From Streptomyces sp. NBC_00490 (lineage in GTDB: Bacteria; Actinomycetota; Actinomycetes; Streptomycetales; Streptomycetaceae), in the NCBI RefSeq assembly GCF_036013645.1, contig NZ_CP107869.1, forward strand, positions 2,914,001 to 2,978,000: a stretch of 64,000 bases of DNA, given 5' to 3'. A program made the position numbers and the translations under genes. Positions 1-8,748 of this stretch are shown here, one piece after another; the first letter of the stretch is position 1, and each line of letters begins with the position of its first letter. The notes under the pieces are model-generated. The model searched no databases and had not been told where the DNA came from. It was given only the letters and a program-made list of their open reading frames with translations.

Positions 1-52
1 ACTCCCCGCCCCTCGCCTTCTTCCTCTCTTCCTTCCCGCCGGGGGCCTCCGC

Positions 53-2647
53 TTGTCCGTACTGTCGTCCGTGCTGCTCCGCCGCCTTCGTACCGTCTAC
101 GTCGACCAGGCCGGGCCACGCCCGGGCGACCCGTCGACGACGCCAGGGCTCGTCGCGCTCGAAGCCGAGCTGCTGGACCGGGGATTCGCACCGACGGCGG
201 AGCTGCGCGCGGCGCTCGCCTGGCTGGGACCCGCCGGCCTCGGGGACGCGGGCCGGCAGCTGGTCGGGCACATCGACGCCGAACTGGGCGCGGACCGCAC
301 CCATATGCCGATGTTCCGCAGCTTCCCGGCCTCGGTGCCGGACGACACGTTCCAGCTGTACGTCGACCGGATCTTCACCCTGCTGCTGCAGTGGCCGACC
401 CAGCCGTGTGTGCTGTGCGGCACGGTCGGCAGCGTGCACCCGGTGTCGCCGTGCGCGCATCTGGTGTGCCGGGAGTGCTGGGACGGCGCGGACTACGCGG
501 GCTGCCCGGTCTGTCATCGCCGTATCGACCGGGCCGACCCCTTCCTGAAGCCGGAGCACCCGCGCCACGAGCGCGAACTCGCCGTCGGTCCGCTGAAGTT
601 GCTCGCCCTCGGAGTGGACGCGAAGGCGGACGCGGTCCGGGCCCTGCTGAAACTGCTGGCCCGTCGTACCCCGCTGCCGCCGCAGGACCGGGACGACGTG
701 CGGATCCTGCTGGCGCACGCACCGGCCGACCTCGGCTGGTTCCCGGCGGACATCCCGGTGCGGCAGACGAAGGCGCTGGTCCTCGGCACACTGCTGCGCG
801 ACCGGAACACGCGCGTGACGGCGACCGGGCTCCTCGCCACGCATCTGACGACCGCGACGGACGTGCTGCGGTTGCTGTGCGTGTGGTCGGGCGGCGAGGC
901 CGATCTGCTCGCCCCGCCCCGTATGCGCTCCCTGCCGCGCGCGCTGCGCCGAGACCTGCTCGGCACACTCGACGGCCTGGCGGTGCCCTCGCTGGTCGAG
1001 GACGTGCTGCGGCACCCGGGCGCCTGGAAGCGCGCCGCCGAGATCCTGCACCCCTACGAACAGCACGCCCGCCATCCCCGGGCCGCGCTCGCGTTCGCCG
1101 TCCTGCGCGGCACGGACACGTCCGAGGGCGCGCTCGGCGAGGCGCTGCTGCGGACCGCCGCCGGACACCCGGACGCGGTGCGGGTCGACGGCGTCCGCGT
1201 CAGGCCGGCCACCTGGGCGGCAGGCGTCGAACAGGCGCTGCACGAGAAGGACATGACGGCCGCCCTGGAGCTGCTCGCCCAGCGGCCGGGCGAACTGCTG
1301 CGCAGGCTCGACCATCTGCTGCGGCTGCGCGAACTCGACGTACTGCCACAGGGGTTCGGGGACGTCCTGCGCCGTGTGCTGCCCAAGGCGGGGCCGGGTC
1401 CGCTGCTGGCCGCGCTCGGCCGGATGCGGATCCGTCATCTGCCGGGCGGGCGGCGGGTGTTCTTCCCCCGCGGGCAGGTCACCCACTCCTTCACGATCGA
1501 CGACACGCGCGTGCCGCTGTCGTCGGAGGTGACGGACGGGGTGTGCGCGCTGCTGGAGGCCGAGGCGCTGCGCCGCCTGGCCGACGGGCCCCGGCTCGAC
1601 CTGGCCGTGCTGGACTCGGCGCTGACCGGTCTCGCGGTGCCGGCCGCCGAGAGCGCCGCCGCGAAGGCGCTCGTGACGGTGCCGCGCGGCAGCACTCAGC
1701 CGCTGCCCGAGGGGGAGGTCCTGCGGCTCTTCCTGCACTGGATGGAGCCCGCCGGCACCCGGGTGGACCTGGACCTGTCGGTGGCGCTGTACGACGAGGA
1801 GTGGAAGTTCGCGGGTCTGTGCGACTACACCAACCTCGTGTACGAGGGCCGTTCGGCGGTCCACTCCGGTGATCTGGTCTCGGGGCCCGCGCCGGACGGG
1901 GCGACCGAGTACGTCGACCTGGACCTCGGTGCGCTCGCCGACCGCGGGGTGCGGTTCGCGCTGCCCGTCGTCTTCAGCTTCAACGACGTTCCGTTCGAGG
2001 CGCTCCTGGACGCCTTCGCCGGCTTCATGGCGCTGCCGTCCGCCGCCCTGGAGGACCGTGACGCGTCCTACGACCCGCGCACGGTCCGTCAGCGGTACGA
2101 CCTGGCGGGCGACTCGCGCATCCACGTCCCGATGCTGGTCGACCTGGACCACCGCACGTTCCTGTGGACCGATCTGCATCTGCCGGCCGCCGAGGGCTTC
2201 CATAGTCTGTACGCGCACGGGGCCGACCTGGGGCGGGTCGCCGAGGACCTGCATCAGTACTTCTCCTGCGGCCGTACGACCCTGTGGGACCTGGCCGTAT
2301 GGCGGGCGACCGCGCGGGGCGACGAGGTCGCGGTGGTACGGCGCGCGCCGCATCCGCGCGCGGTGGACGAGCTCTGGCACTACCGGCGGCACATCGGGGA
2401 ACCGGACACGGAGTTCGCGGCACGCGTGCGTGCCCTGGAGCCGCCGGAGAGCCGGCGGCCGTCCGAGGACGCCGACGCCCTCGCGGGTGAAGCGGCCGCG
2501 AAGAAGCAGGTGTTCCTCGCGTTGGTCCACGGCGCAGTGGCCCCCGAGGGTGCGGCCGGATCGGTGTACCGGCTGCTGCCGGGGCCCGTCGACGGCTGCG
2601 GTCTGGAGGCGCTGACGGCGGGGGACCTGGTCGCGGCGCTGGGGTGA
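53..2647 (+). CDS. RING-finger/TerD-like protein of the MXAN_6230/SCO0854 type
   Basis: Predicted protein of 864 aa. A C3HC4-like zinc-binding cluster lies at about residues 119-154 (C119, C122, C134, H136, C139, C142, C151, C154), which is unusual in bacteria. The middle is Leu/Arg-rich and helical, possibly HEAT-like. Residues about 543-690 resemble a TerD domain (RVDLDLSVALYDEEW, then an HSGD motif and a DLDLGAL strand). I recall this combination as the MXAN_6230/SCO0854 family; the biochemical role is unknown, and a Ter-type stress function is inference. The start shown is TTG at 53 without a clear ribosome-binding site. The frame stays open to base 2, so the true start may lie upstream of the window. 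A DEDDh exonuclease gene follows on the same strand after 179 bp. Confidence 0.75.
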   Translation: MSVLSSVLLRRLRTVYVDQAGPRPGDPSTTPGLVALEAELLDRGFAPTAELRAALAWLGPAGLGDAGRQLVGHIDAELGADRTHMPMFRSFPASVPDDTFQLYVDRIFTLLLQWPTQPCVLCGTVGSVHPVSPCAHLVCRECWDGADYAGCPVCHRRIDRADPFLKPEHPRHERELAVGPLKLLALGVDAKADAVRALLKLLARRTPLPPQDRDDVRILLAHAPADLGWFPADIPVRQTKALVLGTLLRDRNTRVTATGLLATHLTTATDVLRLLCVWSGGEADLLAPPRMRSLPRALRRDLLGTLDGLAVPSLVEDVLRHPGAWKRAAEILHPYEQHARHPRAALAFAVLRGTDTSEGALGEALLRTAAGHPDAVRVDGVRVRPATWAAGVEQALHEKDMTAALELLAQRPGELLRRLDHLLRLRELDVLPQGFGDVLRRVLPKAGPGPLLAALGRMRIRHLPGGRRVFFPRGQVTHSFTIDDTRVPLSSEVTDGVCALLEAEALRRLADGPRLDLAVLDSALTGLAVPAAESAAAKALVTVPRGSTQPLPEGEVLRLFLHWMEPAGTRVDLDLSVALYDEEWKFAGLCDYTNLVYEGRSAVHSGDLVSGPAPDGATEYVDLDLGALADRGVRFALPVVFSFNDVPFEALLDAFAGFMALPSAALEDRDASYDPRTVRQRYDLAGDSRIHVPMLVDLDHRTFLWTDLHLPAAEGFHSLYAHGADLGRVAEDLHQYFSCGRTTLWDLAVWRATARGDEVAVVRRAPHPRAVDELWHYRRHIGEPDTEFAARVRALEPPESRRPSEDADALAGEAAAKKQVFLALVHGAVAPEGAAGSVYRLLPGPVDGCGLEALTAGDLVAALG

Positions 2648-2826
2648 GCGGGCGGGCCCGGCGGACAACTGCCGGGCTTCGGTGCGAGATTGGTGGCCCT
2701 ACGCGCGCGTGCGTACGGTTCCTCACGCCTGTGTACGAACTCACGGCACCGCCCGCCGCCGCACACCGGCCCCTCTCGGCCGGGTGCGCGCGGCGCTGTC
2801 AGTGAGGGCCCGTATCCTCAGGGACC

Positions 2827-3813
2827 ATGCTCGAAGACCAGTCGACCGCAGCGTCCTCCCCCACAACGTGGCCGGCCGCGTATCCGCAGGGGTACGCGGT
2901 CGTCGACGTGGAGACCACCGGCCTCGCCCGGGACGACCGGATAATCTCCGCGGCCGTCTACCGGCTGGACGCCCACGGCGAGGTCGAGGACCACTGGTAC
3001 ACGCTGGTCAACCCGGAGCGCGACCCCGGCCCGGTGTGGATCCACGGTCTGACGAGCGATGTGCTTCAGGGCGCGCCCCTCTTCCCGGACATCGTCGAGG
3101 AGTTCTCGTCCCGGCTGGACGGCCGGGTGCTCGTCGCGCACAACGCGGTCTTCGACTGGCAGATGATCGCGCGGGAGTACGCGCGCGCGGAGCGCGAGGC
3201 TCCGGTGCGCCAGCGGCTGTGCACCATCGCGCTGTCCAAGGAGCTGGCCCTGCCGCTGCCCAACCACAAGCTGGAGTCGCTGGCCGCCCACTTCGGCGTC
3301 GTACAGCAGCGCGCGCACCACGCGCTCGACGACGCGCGCGTGCTCGCGGAGGCGTTCCGGCCGAGCCTGAGGGCCGCGGCCGAGGGCGGCGTACGGCTGC
3401 CGCTGCACGAGTGCCGGCCGCTGACCGAGTGGACGGACCGGGCCGTGCCCCGGCAGCAGCAGTCGAGCTACGGCAGCTACCGGCCCACCAGTTGGCGCCC
3501 CGCCCGCAAAAGGCCCGCATGCCCCTATCCCAACCCGGGCCGTTACGAAGAGGGCAAACCGCTCAAGCAGGGCATGCGGATCGCCTTCTCCGGAGACACC
3601 TCCACCGAGCGCGACCTCCTGGAGGACCGCGCGATCGAGGCCGGGCTGCACGTGGCCACCAGCATCTCCCGGCTGACCAGCCTGCTCGTCACCAACGACC
3701 CGGACTCGGGCACGTCCAAGGTGGTCAAGGCCCGCCAGTTCGGCACACCGGTCGTCGACGAGGCGGCCTTCGGGCAACTCCTCGGCAATGTGGCACCGGC
3801 GTCGCGGGGATGA
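2827..3813 (+). CDS. DEDDh 3'-5' exonuclease with C-terminal BRCT-like domain
   Basis: 328 aa. Residues about 20-180 form a DnaQ-like exonuclease: D27 and E29 in VVDVETTG, D110 in AHNAVFDWQ, and H164/D169 in AHHALDDA complete the DEDDh active site, which removes nucleotides from DNA 3' ends using two metal ions. Residues about 245-320 (IAFSGDTSTERDLLE, then LVTNDPDSGTSK) look like a BRCT domain of the type seen in bacterial ligase and exonuclease fusions. The linker is rich in Gln, Arg and Pro. ATG start with AGGGA about 6 nt upstream. The domain set suggests DNA proofreading, repair or end-processing rather than the replicative epsilon subunit; the substrate is unknown. Confidence 0.85.
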   Translation: MLEDQSTAASSPTTWPAAYPQGYAVVDVETTGLARDDRIISAAVYRLDAHGEVEDHWYTLVNPERDPGPVWIHGLTSDVLQGAPLFPDIVEEFSSRLDGRVLVAHNAVFDWQMIAREYARAEREAPVRQRLCTIALSKELALPLPNHKLESLAAHFGVVQQRAHHALDDARVLAEAFRPSLRAAAEGGVRLPLHECRPLTEWTDRAVPRQQQSSYGSYRPTSWRPARKRPACPYPNPGRYEEGKPLKQGMRIAFSGDTSTERDLLEDRAIEAGLHVATSISRLTSLLVTNDPDSGTSKVVKARQFGTPVVDEAAFGQLLGNVAPASRG

Positions 3814-3892
3814 CCGTACGGACGGGTGATTGCGCCGCGACTCGCCCGCCGCCGCCTCGCCCGCGCCGGACCGACGGCCCACCCTGTGGCCC

Positions 3893-4126
3893 ATGGCGAC
3901 TTGCGAAGTATGCGGAAACAACTACGGCATGACCTTCGAGGTGCACGCACAGGGAGCAGTGCACGTGTTCGACTGCTTCTCCTGTGCGATCCACCGCATG
4001 GCCCCGATCTGCGAGCACTGCCGGGTGCAGATCATCGGCCAGGGCGTCGAGGTCGAGGGCCACTGGTTCTGCGGCGCCCACTGCGCCCGCGCGGAGGGAA
4101 AGGTGGGCATCGTCGACCGCGTCTGA
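3893..4126 (+). CDS. small double zinc-knuckle protein
   Basis: 77 aa, cytosolic. Eight cysteines fall in four pairs: C4/C7, C28/C31, C40/C43 and C60/C64, with His residues near several of them. This predicts two zinc ribbons or a LIM/RING-like treble-clef module. There is no other domain. No strong ribosome-binding site precedes the ATG, but the next in-frame candidate upstream would add a low-complexity Pro/Ala extension, so this start is preferred. It sits between the exonuclease and SURF1 genes on the same strand. Function unknown; DNA, RNA or protein binding are all possible. Confidence 0.7.
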   Translation: MATCEVCGNNYGMTFEVHAQGAVHVFDCFSCAIHRMAPICEHCRVQIIGQGVEVEGHWFCGAHCARAEGKVGIVDRV

Positions 4127-4174
4127 CCACACCCCTGTGCGAACACCCCATGGCCCGAGTTGTACGGTCATGGG

Positions 4175-4966
4175 GTGTACCGCTTCCTGTTGTCCCGGCA
4201 GTGGGTGATCCTCACGCTGGTCGCCCTCGTCCTCATCCCCACGATGATCCGGCTGGGCATCTGGCAGATGCATCGCTACGACGAGCGCAGCGCCCGCAAC
4301 CAGCTGGTCTCCGACGCGCTGTCCGCCGACCCGGTGCCGGTGGAGCGGATGACGGCCGCCGGGCACACGGTCACCAGCAAGGAGCGGTACCGGTCGGTGA
4401 CCGCGACGGGTCGCTTCGACACCGATGACGAGCTCGTCGTCCGCCGCCGCACCAACTCCGACGACGAGGTCGGCTACCACGTCCTGACCCCGTTCGTCCT
4501 GAAGGACGGCAAGGTGCTCCTGGTCAACCGCGGCTGGGTCCCCACCGGTGCCACCCAGAGCGCGTTCCCGAAGGTCCCGGCACCCCCCGCGGGCGAGGTC
4601 ACCGTCACCGGGCGGCTGATGCCCGACGAGACGACCGCGGCGAGCGGCATCAAGAACCTCAAGGGTCTGCCGGGCCGCCAGATCATGCTGATCAACAGCG
4701 AGCAGGAGGCCCAGCGCCTCGGCAAGCAGGTCCTCGGCGGCTACATCGCCCTGACCACGCCCGAGCCCAAGGGCGACACCCCGGAACTGCTCGGCAGGCC
4801 GGGCAAGGAGAACGCCCCGCTGAACTACGCCTACGCCTTCCAGTGGTGGCTGTTCGCCGCGGGCGTCCCGATCGGCTGGATCGTCCTGGTCCGGCGCGAG
4901 CTGCGGGACCGCCGGGAGGCGGCGGAGAAGGAGACAGCGGAGCAGGCGGAGCCGGCGGCGGTCTGA
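4175..4966 (+). CDS. SURF1-family cytochrome oxidase assembly protein
   Basis: About 263 aa from the GTG at 4175 (MYRFLLSRQWVILTL); a TTG 15 nt upstream is an alternative. The SURF1 architecture is clear: one N-terminal transmembrane helix (about residues 7-25), an extracytoplasmic domain with the LGIWQMHR and NRGWVP signatures, and a second helix near the C-terminus (LFAAGVPIGWIVLVRREL). SURF1 proteins assist haem a insertion or assembly of aa3-type cytochrome c oxidase in the membrane. The tail is charged (Glu/Ala-rich). Family assignment is secure; the exact role in this organism is inferred. Confidence 0.9.
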   Translation: MYRFLLSRQWVILTLVALVLIPTMIRLGIWQMHRYDERSARNQLVSDALSADPVPVERMTAAGHTVTSKERYRSVTATGRFDTDDELVVRRRTNSDDEVGYHVLTPFVLKDGKVLLVNRGWVPTGATQSAFPKVPAPPAGEVTVTGRLMPDETTAASGIKNLKGLPGRQIMLINSEQEAQRLGKQVLGGYIALTTPEPKGDTPELLGRPGKENAPLNYAYAFQWWLFAAGVPIGWIVLVRRELRDRREAAEKETAEQAEPAAV

Positions 4967-5001
4967 GACGGGCGACGCCGGTCCCTGCCCCTCTCTCCTC
5001 C

Positions 5002-5937
5002 TCACACCTCCTGCCGGTCGCGCCAGTAGAGAAACGTGCGCTCCGGCGCCGGCAGCAGCTCCCACGGATGCCTCGTCATATGGCGCCCGATACGCCGGAA
5101 GACGGGTGCGGCCTCGTTCGGGCGGTGGGTGCGGACCAGGGCGAAGGCGAGGAGGTTGAGGTCGGCGACGGCCTCGGCATGCGGCGTGGCGGCGGTGCGG
5201 AACCAGCCGGCCAGCGCCGTCTCGATCTCCTCGGCGGCCCGGGCCTCGTTCCAGTGGGCGTCGGCCCCGAGCCCCGTCCGCCCCCGCAGGTTCCGGTGCG
5301 CGACCAGTTCGACGCGGGCCGCCAGGGGAAGCAGGGCCAGAGGTGATCCGTGCGGTGCGCGGGCGGCCGCGTGCGCGGCGAAGTCCGTCATGGCGGTGAC
5401 CGTGCCGGGTCCGCTCGGCGACAGATGGTGCAGCAGCCGGTGGTAGGCGCCCCGGTGCCAGGGTGCGCGCTGGACGGCCTGGGTCCACACCGGCACGGCG
5501 TCCCGGACCGGGGCGGCGTGCGCGTACATCACGTCCAGCAGGGCCAGCCACGGGGTCGGGTCCTCGGGGCAGGCGTCGGCGGCACGCAGGCACGCCTGTT
5601 CGGCCTCCCGGGCGGCGGCCCACCCCTCGGAACCGGCCCGCGCGGACCGTACGCAGGCTCGCAGCACCAGGGCGTCCCCGTCGCCGGGCCGCTCGGCGGT
5701 CCAGCGTTCGCAGACCGCGGGCGGCAGCTCGCCCGCCAGTACGGACATCCGGTGCCACCGGCGGTCCCAGTCGCGGCCCGTGTCGCGCAGCAGGTCGACC
5801 GGCTGCCACGGGGGGCGGGTGCGGCCGGCGCCCAGGCCGTGCAGCTGAGGGGTGGGGCGCAGCTCCGTCAGGGTCGTGTGCAGCGCGTCGTCGTCGAGGG
5901 CGGGGCGGACCAGCAGGGCGGGGCGGCGTCTGAACAT
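5002..5937 (-). CDS. hypothetical helical (TPR-like) protein
   Basis: 311 aa, no signal peptide or membrane span. It is Ala/Arg/Trp-rich with a regular helical pattern, e.g. ACLRAADACPEDPTPWLALLDVMY followed by VWTQAVQRAPWHRGAYHRLL, which resembles TPR/SEL1-like helical pairs, but no catalytic motif is visible. It lies downstream of the ybdD-cstA unit on the same strand and is separated from it by a strong hairpin, so it is probably transcribed separately. I do not recognise a function; it looks like a Streptomyces-type scaffold or solute-binding helical protein. Confidence 0.6.
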   Translation of the reverse strand: MFRRRPALLVRPALDDDALHTTLTELRPTPQLHGLGAGRTRPPWQPVDLLRDTGRDWDRRWHRMSVLAGELPPAVCERWTAERPGDGDALVLRACVRSARAGSEGWAAAREAEQACLRAADACPEDPTPWLALLDVMYAHAAPVRDAVPVWTQAVQRAPWHRGAYHRLLHHLSPSGPGTVTAMTDFAAHAAARAPHGSPLALLPLAARVELVAHRNLRGRTGLGADAHWNEARAAEEIETALAGWFRTAATPHAEAVADLNLLAFALVRTHRPNEAAPVFRRIGRHMTRHPWELLPAPERTFLYWRDRQEV

Positions 5938-5960
5938 CTCGGTCCCGGAGGTGAGTCGTC

Positions 5961-5997
5961 GGGGACCGCGGGGCGGTGTGCGCGCCCCGCGGTCCCC
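5961..5997 (-). terminator. strong hairpin terminating ybdD
   Basis: A perfect 15-bp stem (GGGGACCGCGGGGCG at 5961-5975 paired with 5983-5997) closes a 7-nt loop. It lies 12 bp beyond the ybdD stop on the minus strand, just upstream of the next minus-strand gene. There is no T-tract, which is common for streptomycete terminators. Confidence 0.75.
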
Positions 5998-6009
5998 CGG
6001 CGGTGGAGG

Positions 6010-6198
6010 TCAGCAGCAGCGGCCCTGCGGGTGGGCCTCCTGGTGCCGGGTGCGCAGCACCTGGTAGTCGCGCCGGGTCGGTACGGGGGCGAGCGGGTGG
6101 TGGCGGAGCCGGTGTTCGCAGTAGCGGTCGTACTCCGTCTCCCCGGTGAGCTCCCGCAGGTACCAGCGGACGGCCCGCGCCCAGCGCCGGACGCTCAT
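6010..6198 (-). CDS. YbdD/YjiX-family small protein
   Basis: 62 aa: RWYLRELTGETEYDRYCEHRLRHHP is the family signature of YbdD/YjiX (DUF466), small cytosolic proteins that nearly always accompany CstA/BtsT carbon-starvation transporters. Its ATG overlaps the cstA stop by 4 bp (ATGA), indicating translational coupling. It ends in GRCC. The family is thought to support pyruvate/peptide uptake by the CstA partner; the mechanism is not known. Confidence 0.85.
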   Translation of the reverse strand: MSVRRWARAVRWYLRELTGETEYDRYCEHRLRHHPLAPVPTRRDYQVLRTRHQEAHPQGRCC

Positions 6199-8348
6199 GA
6201 CCGCGCTCCGGCCAGCGGTGCCTCACCGGCCTGCTCGGGCATCTCGATGCGGGACTCGACGTAGGGCGCCTCGCTCGTCGGCAGGGTGCCCGGTGCACGG
6301 ACGGCCCGGACGCACACCACCGCCGCGTTGACGATCACGACCGCGACGAGCAGCAGGAACAGGGCGATCAGTACGCCGTCGACGGTGGAGTTGGTGACCA
6401 CGGTCCGCATGTCGTCGAGGGACTTGGCGGGCGGCAGCACCTGGCCGGCGTCGATGCCGTCGGCGTACTTGGCGCGCTGGGCGAAGAAGCCGACGCGCGG
6501 GTCGTCGGAGAAGATCTTCTGCCAGCCGGCGGTGAAGGTGATCGCGACCACCCAGGCCAGCGGGACGCCGGTGACCCAGGCCCAGCGCAGCCGCCCGGAC
6601 TTCACCAGGACCGTGGTGCACACCGTCAGGGCCACGGCCGCCAGCAACTGGTTCGCGATGCCGAAGAGCGGGAAGAGCTGGTTGATCCCGCCGAGCGGGT
6701 CGGTGGCGCCGCTGTGGAGGAAGTAGCCCCAGGCCGCCACGACGAGTCCGCTGCACAGCCAGATGCCCGGCTTCCAGTTGACCCGGCCGACCGGCTTCCA
6801 CACGTTGCCGAGCATGTCCTGGAGCATGAAGCGCCCGACCCGGGTGCCCGCGTCGACGGTCGTGAGGATGAACAGCGCCTCGAACATGATCGCGAAGTGG
6901 TACCAGAAGGCCTTCATGGCCGTCCCGCCGAAGACCCCGGAGAAGATCTCGGACATGCCGACCGCGAGGGTCGGGGCGCCGCCGGAGCGGGCGATCAGTG
7001 TCTGCTCCTCGACCGCCTTGGCGGCCTGTGTGAGCTGGTCGGGCGTGATGGTGAAGCCCAGGCCCGCGACCGCGTGGGACGCCGACTCGGCCGTCGTGCC
7101 GAGCAGTCCCGCCGGGGCGTTCATCGCGTAGTACAGCCCCGGTTCCAGGGTCGCCGCGGCGATCAGCGCCATGATCGCGACGAACGACTCCATCAGCATG
7201 GCGCCGTAGCCGATCATCCGGATCTGCGACTCCTTCTGGATCAGCTTCGGGGTCGTCCCGGAGGAGACCAGGGCGTGGAAGCCGGACAGGGCACCGCAGG
7301 CGATGGTGATGAAGAGGAAGGGGAACAGCGAACCGGCGAAGACCGGGCCCGCCCCCGAGGAGGCGAAGTCGGTAACCGCGTCCGCGCGCAGCACCGGGGC
7401 GGCGACCACGACCCCCACCGCGAGCAGCGCGATCGTGCCGATCTTCATGAAGGTGGAGAGATAGTCGCGGGGGGCGAGCAGCATCCAGACCGGGAGGACG
7501 GAGGCGACGAAGCCGTAGCCGATGAGGCAGAGGACGAGGGTCGTCGGGCTCAGGGTGAAGGCCGAGGCCAGTGAGGACTCCTGGACCCAGCTGCCGCCGA
7601 CGATCGCGAGCAGCAGCAGGACGACACCGATGAGGCTGGTCTCGACGACCCGGCCCGGGCGGATGCGGTGCAGCCAGAAGCCCATGAACAGGGCGATCGG
7701 GATGGTCATCGCGACGGAGAAGGTGCCCCACGGGGAGTGCGCGAGGGCGTTGACCACGACCAGGGCGAGCACCCCCAGCAGGATGATCATGATGGCGAAG
7801 ACCGCGATCAGCGCCGCCGTGCCGCCCGCCCGGCCGATCTCGTCACGGGCCATCTGCCCGAGCGATGTGCCGTCCCGGCGCATGGACAGGAACAGCACGA
7901 CCATGTCCTGCACCGCGCCCGCGAAGATCACTCCGGCGACGATCCACAGCGTGCCGGGCAGATAGCCCATCTGGGCCGCGAGGACCGGGCCCACGAGCGG
8001 TCCGGCGCCGGCGATCGCCGCGAAGTGGTGGCCGAGGAGCACCCGGCGGTCGGTGGGGTGGAAGTCGACGCCGTCCTCCAGGCGCTCGGCCGGGGTGGCC
8101 CGGCGGTCGTCCGGTTCCAGGACGCGCCGCACGATGAAGCGGGAGTAGAAGCGGTAGGCGATCGCGTACGAGCCGAGCGCGGCGACGACCAGCCAGACCG
8201 CGGAGATCTTCTCCCCGCGGGCCAGCGCGAGGACGCCCCAGGCGACCGCGCCGAGCAGTGCGACGGCGGCCCACAAGAGGATCGACCGAGGTGACATTCG
8301 TGACTTTTCAGGCGCCTCGAGGGCAGGCTGAAGGGCGGTTTCGGGCAT
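6195..8348 (-). CDS. cstA: carbon starvation protein CstA (pyruvate/peptide transporter)
   Basis: 717 aa, similar in length to E. coli CstA, with about 16-18 hydrophobic helices. Typical CstA segments are present: HFAAIAGAGPLVGPVLAAQMGYLPGTLW near residue 105, the GCGAL/GFHALVSSGTTPK region, and EIFSGVFGGTAM. CstA/BtsT proteins import pyruvate and perhaps peptides across the inner membrane. ATG start with GAGGAG 6-10 nt upstream. It is second in a minus-strand unit DUF3311-cstA-ybdD, back to back with the monocarboxylate permease gene mctP, so the locus appears dedicated to small carboxylate uptake. Confidence 0.92.
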   Translation of the reverse strand: MPETALQPALEAPEKSRMSPRSILLWAAVALLGAVAWGVLALARGEKISAVWLVVAALGSYAIAYRFYSRFIVRRVLEPDDRRATPAERLEDGVDFHPTDRRVLLGHHFAAIAGAGPLVGPVLAAQMGYLPGTLWIVAGVIFAGAVQDMVVLFLSMRRDGTSLGQMARDEIGRAGGTAALIAVFAIMIILLGVLALVVVNALAHSPWGTFSVAMTIPIALFMGFWLHRIRPGRVVETSLIGVVLLLLAIVGGSWVQESSLASAFTLSPTTLVLCLIGYGFVASVLPVWMLLAPRDYLSTFMKIGTIALLAVGVVVAAPVLRADAVTDFASSGAGPVFAGSLFPFLFITIACGALSGFHALVSSGTTPKLIQKESQIRMIGYGAMLMESFVAIMALIAAATLEPGLYYAMNAPAGLLGTTAESASHAVAGLGFTITPDQLTQAAKAVEEQTLIARSGGAPTLAVGMSEIFSGVFGGTAMKAFWYHFAIMFEALFILTTVDAGTRVGRFMLQDMLGNVWKPVGRVNWKPGIWLCSGLVVAAWGYFLHSGATDPLGGINQLFPLFGIANQLLAAVALTVCTTVLVKSGRLRWAWVTGVPLAWVVAITFTAGWQKIFSDDPRVGFFAQRAKYADGIDAGQVLPPAKSLDDMRTVVTNSTVDGVLIALFLLLVAVVIVNAAVVCVRAVRAPGTLPTSEAPYVESRIEMPEQAGEAPLAGARS

Positions 8349-8395
8349 GGCGGCTCCTCACCGGAAACGGTGGAACGGGAAAGGCGGTAAGAGAC

Positions 8396-8611
8396 TCAGC
8401 GGCGATGTCGGTCCGTCAGCGCGTACGCCGCGAGCAGACACAGACCGCACCCCGGCACCCAGGCGAGCTGGTACCAGTAGAAGAACGGCGTCCCCGCGAG
8501 CCGCGGCTCGGCACCGGCGTACAGCGGAACCCACAGCAGTCCCGCGGCGGGTGCGAGCAGCAGTACGGCGATCGCGACGCGCCGTAGCCGGTGATGACCG
8601 GTCCGTGCCAT
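8396..8611 (-). CDS. DUF3311 small membrane protein
   Basis: 71 aa from the ATG at 8611, with a GGAG motif about 10-14 nt upstream. Two hydrophobic helices are visible: VAIAVLLLAPAAGLLWVPLY, and FYWYQLAWVPGCGLCLLAAYAL, the latter carrying the DUF3311 F-Y-W-Y-Q signature. DUF3311 proteins are usually encoded immediately before sodium:solute symporters of the MctP type and are thought to be accessory subunits. Here the gene is divergent from mctP and instead heads the cstA-ybdD unit, 47 bp upstream of cstA. Confidence 0.8.
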   Translation of the reverse strand: MARTGHHRLRRVAIAVLLLAPAAGLLWVPLYAGAEPRLAGTPFFYWYQLAWVPGCGLCLLAAYALTDRHRR

Positions 8612-8646
8612 GACCTGCGCTCCTCTCCCCTTCGCTGTGGGTCTGT

Positions 8647-8748
8647 GCAAGAGTTGCCCACCCGTCGCAGACGGTTGACAGCGAATGCCCAGAAGATTTT
8701 CCGCCGGTTCCCTGTCATCCGAACCGGCCGCACGCGCAACTCTTGCGC
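8647..8748. promoter_or_regulatory. divergent control region with paired palindromes (mctP / DUF3311-cstA)
   Basis: The 179 bp between the two divergent starts contains two copies of the same interrupted palindrome: GCAAGAGTTGC at 8647-8657 and its exact reverse complement GCAACTCTTGC at 8736-8746, the latter extended to a perfect GCGCAA-N3-TTGCGC at 8734-8748. Between them lies a second inverted repeat, CCGGTTC (8704-8710) and GAACCGG (8721-8727). The two 11-mers are 89 bp apart centre to centre. The arrangement suggests a dimeric regulator controlling both transport operons. Confidence 0.6.

Noticed and set aside
3725..6298. Long open frame of 857 codons on the minus strand
   Set aside because: It runs antisense through SURF1 and neighbours, is very Pro/Arg-rich and has no domain; high G+C keeps frames open by chance.
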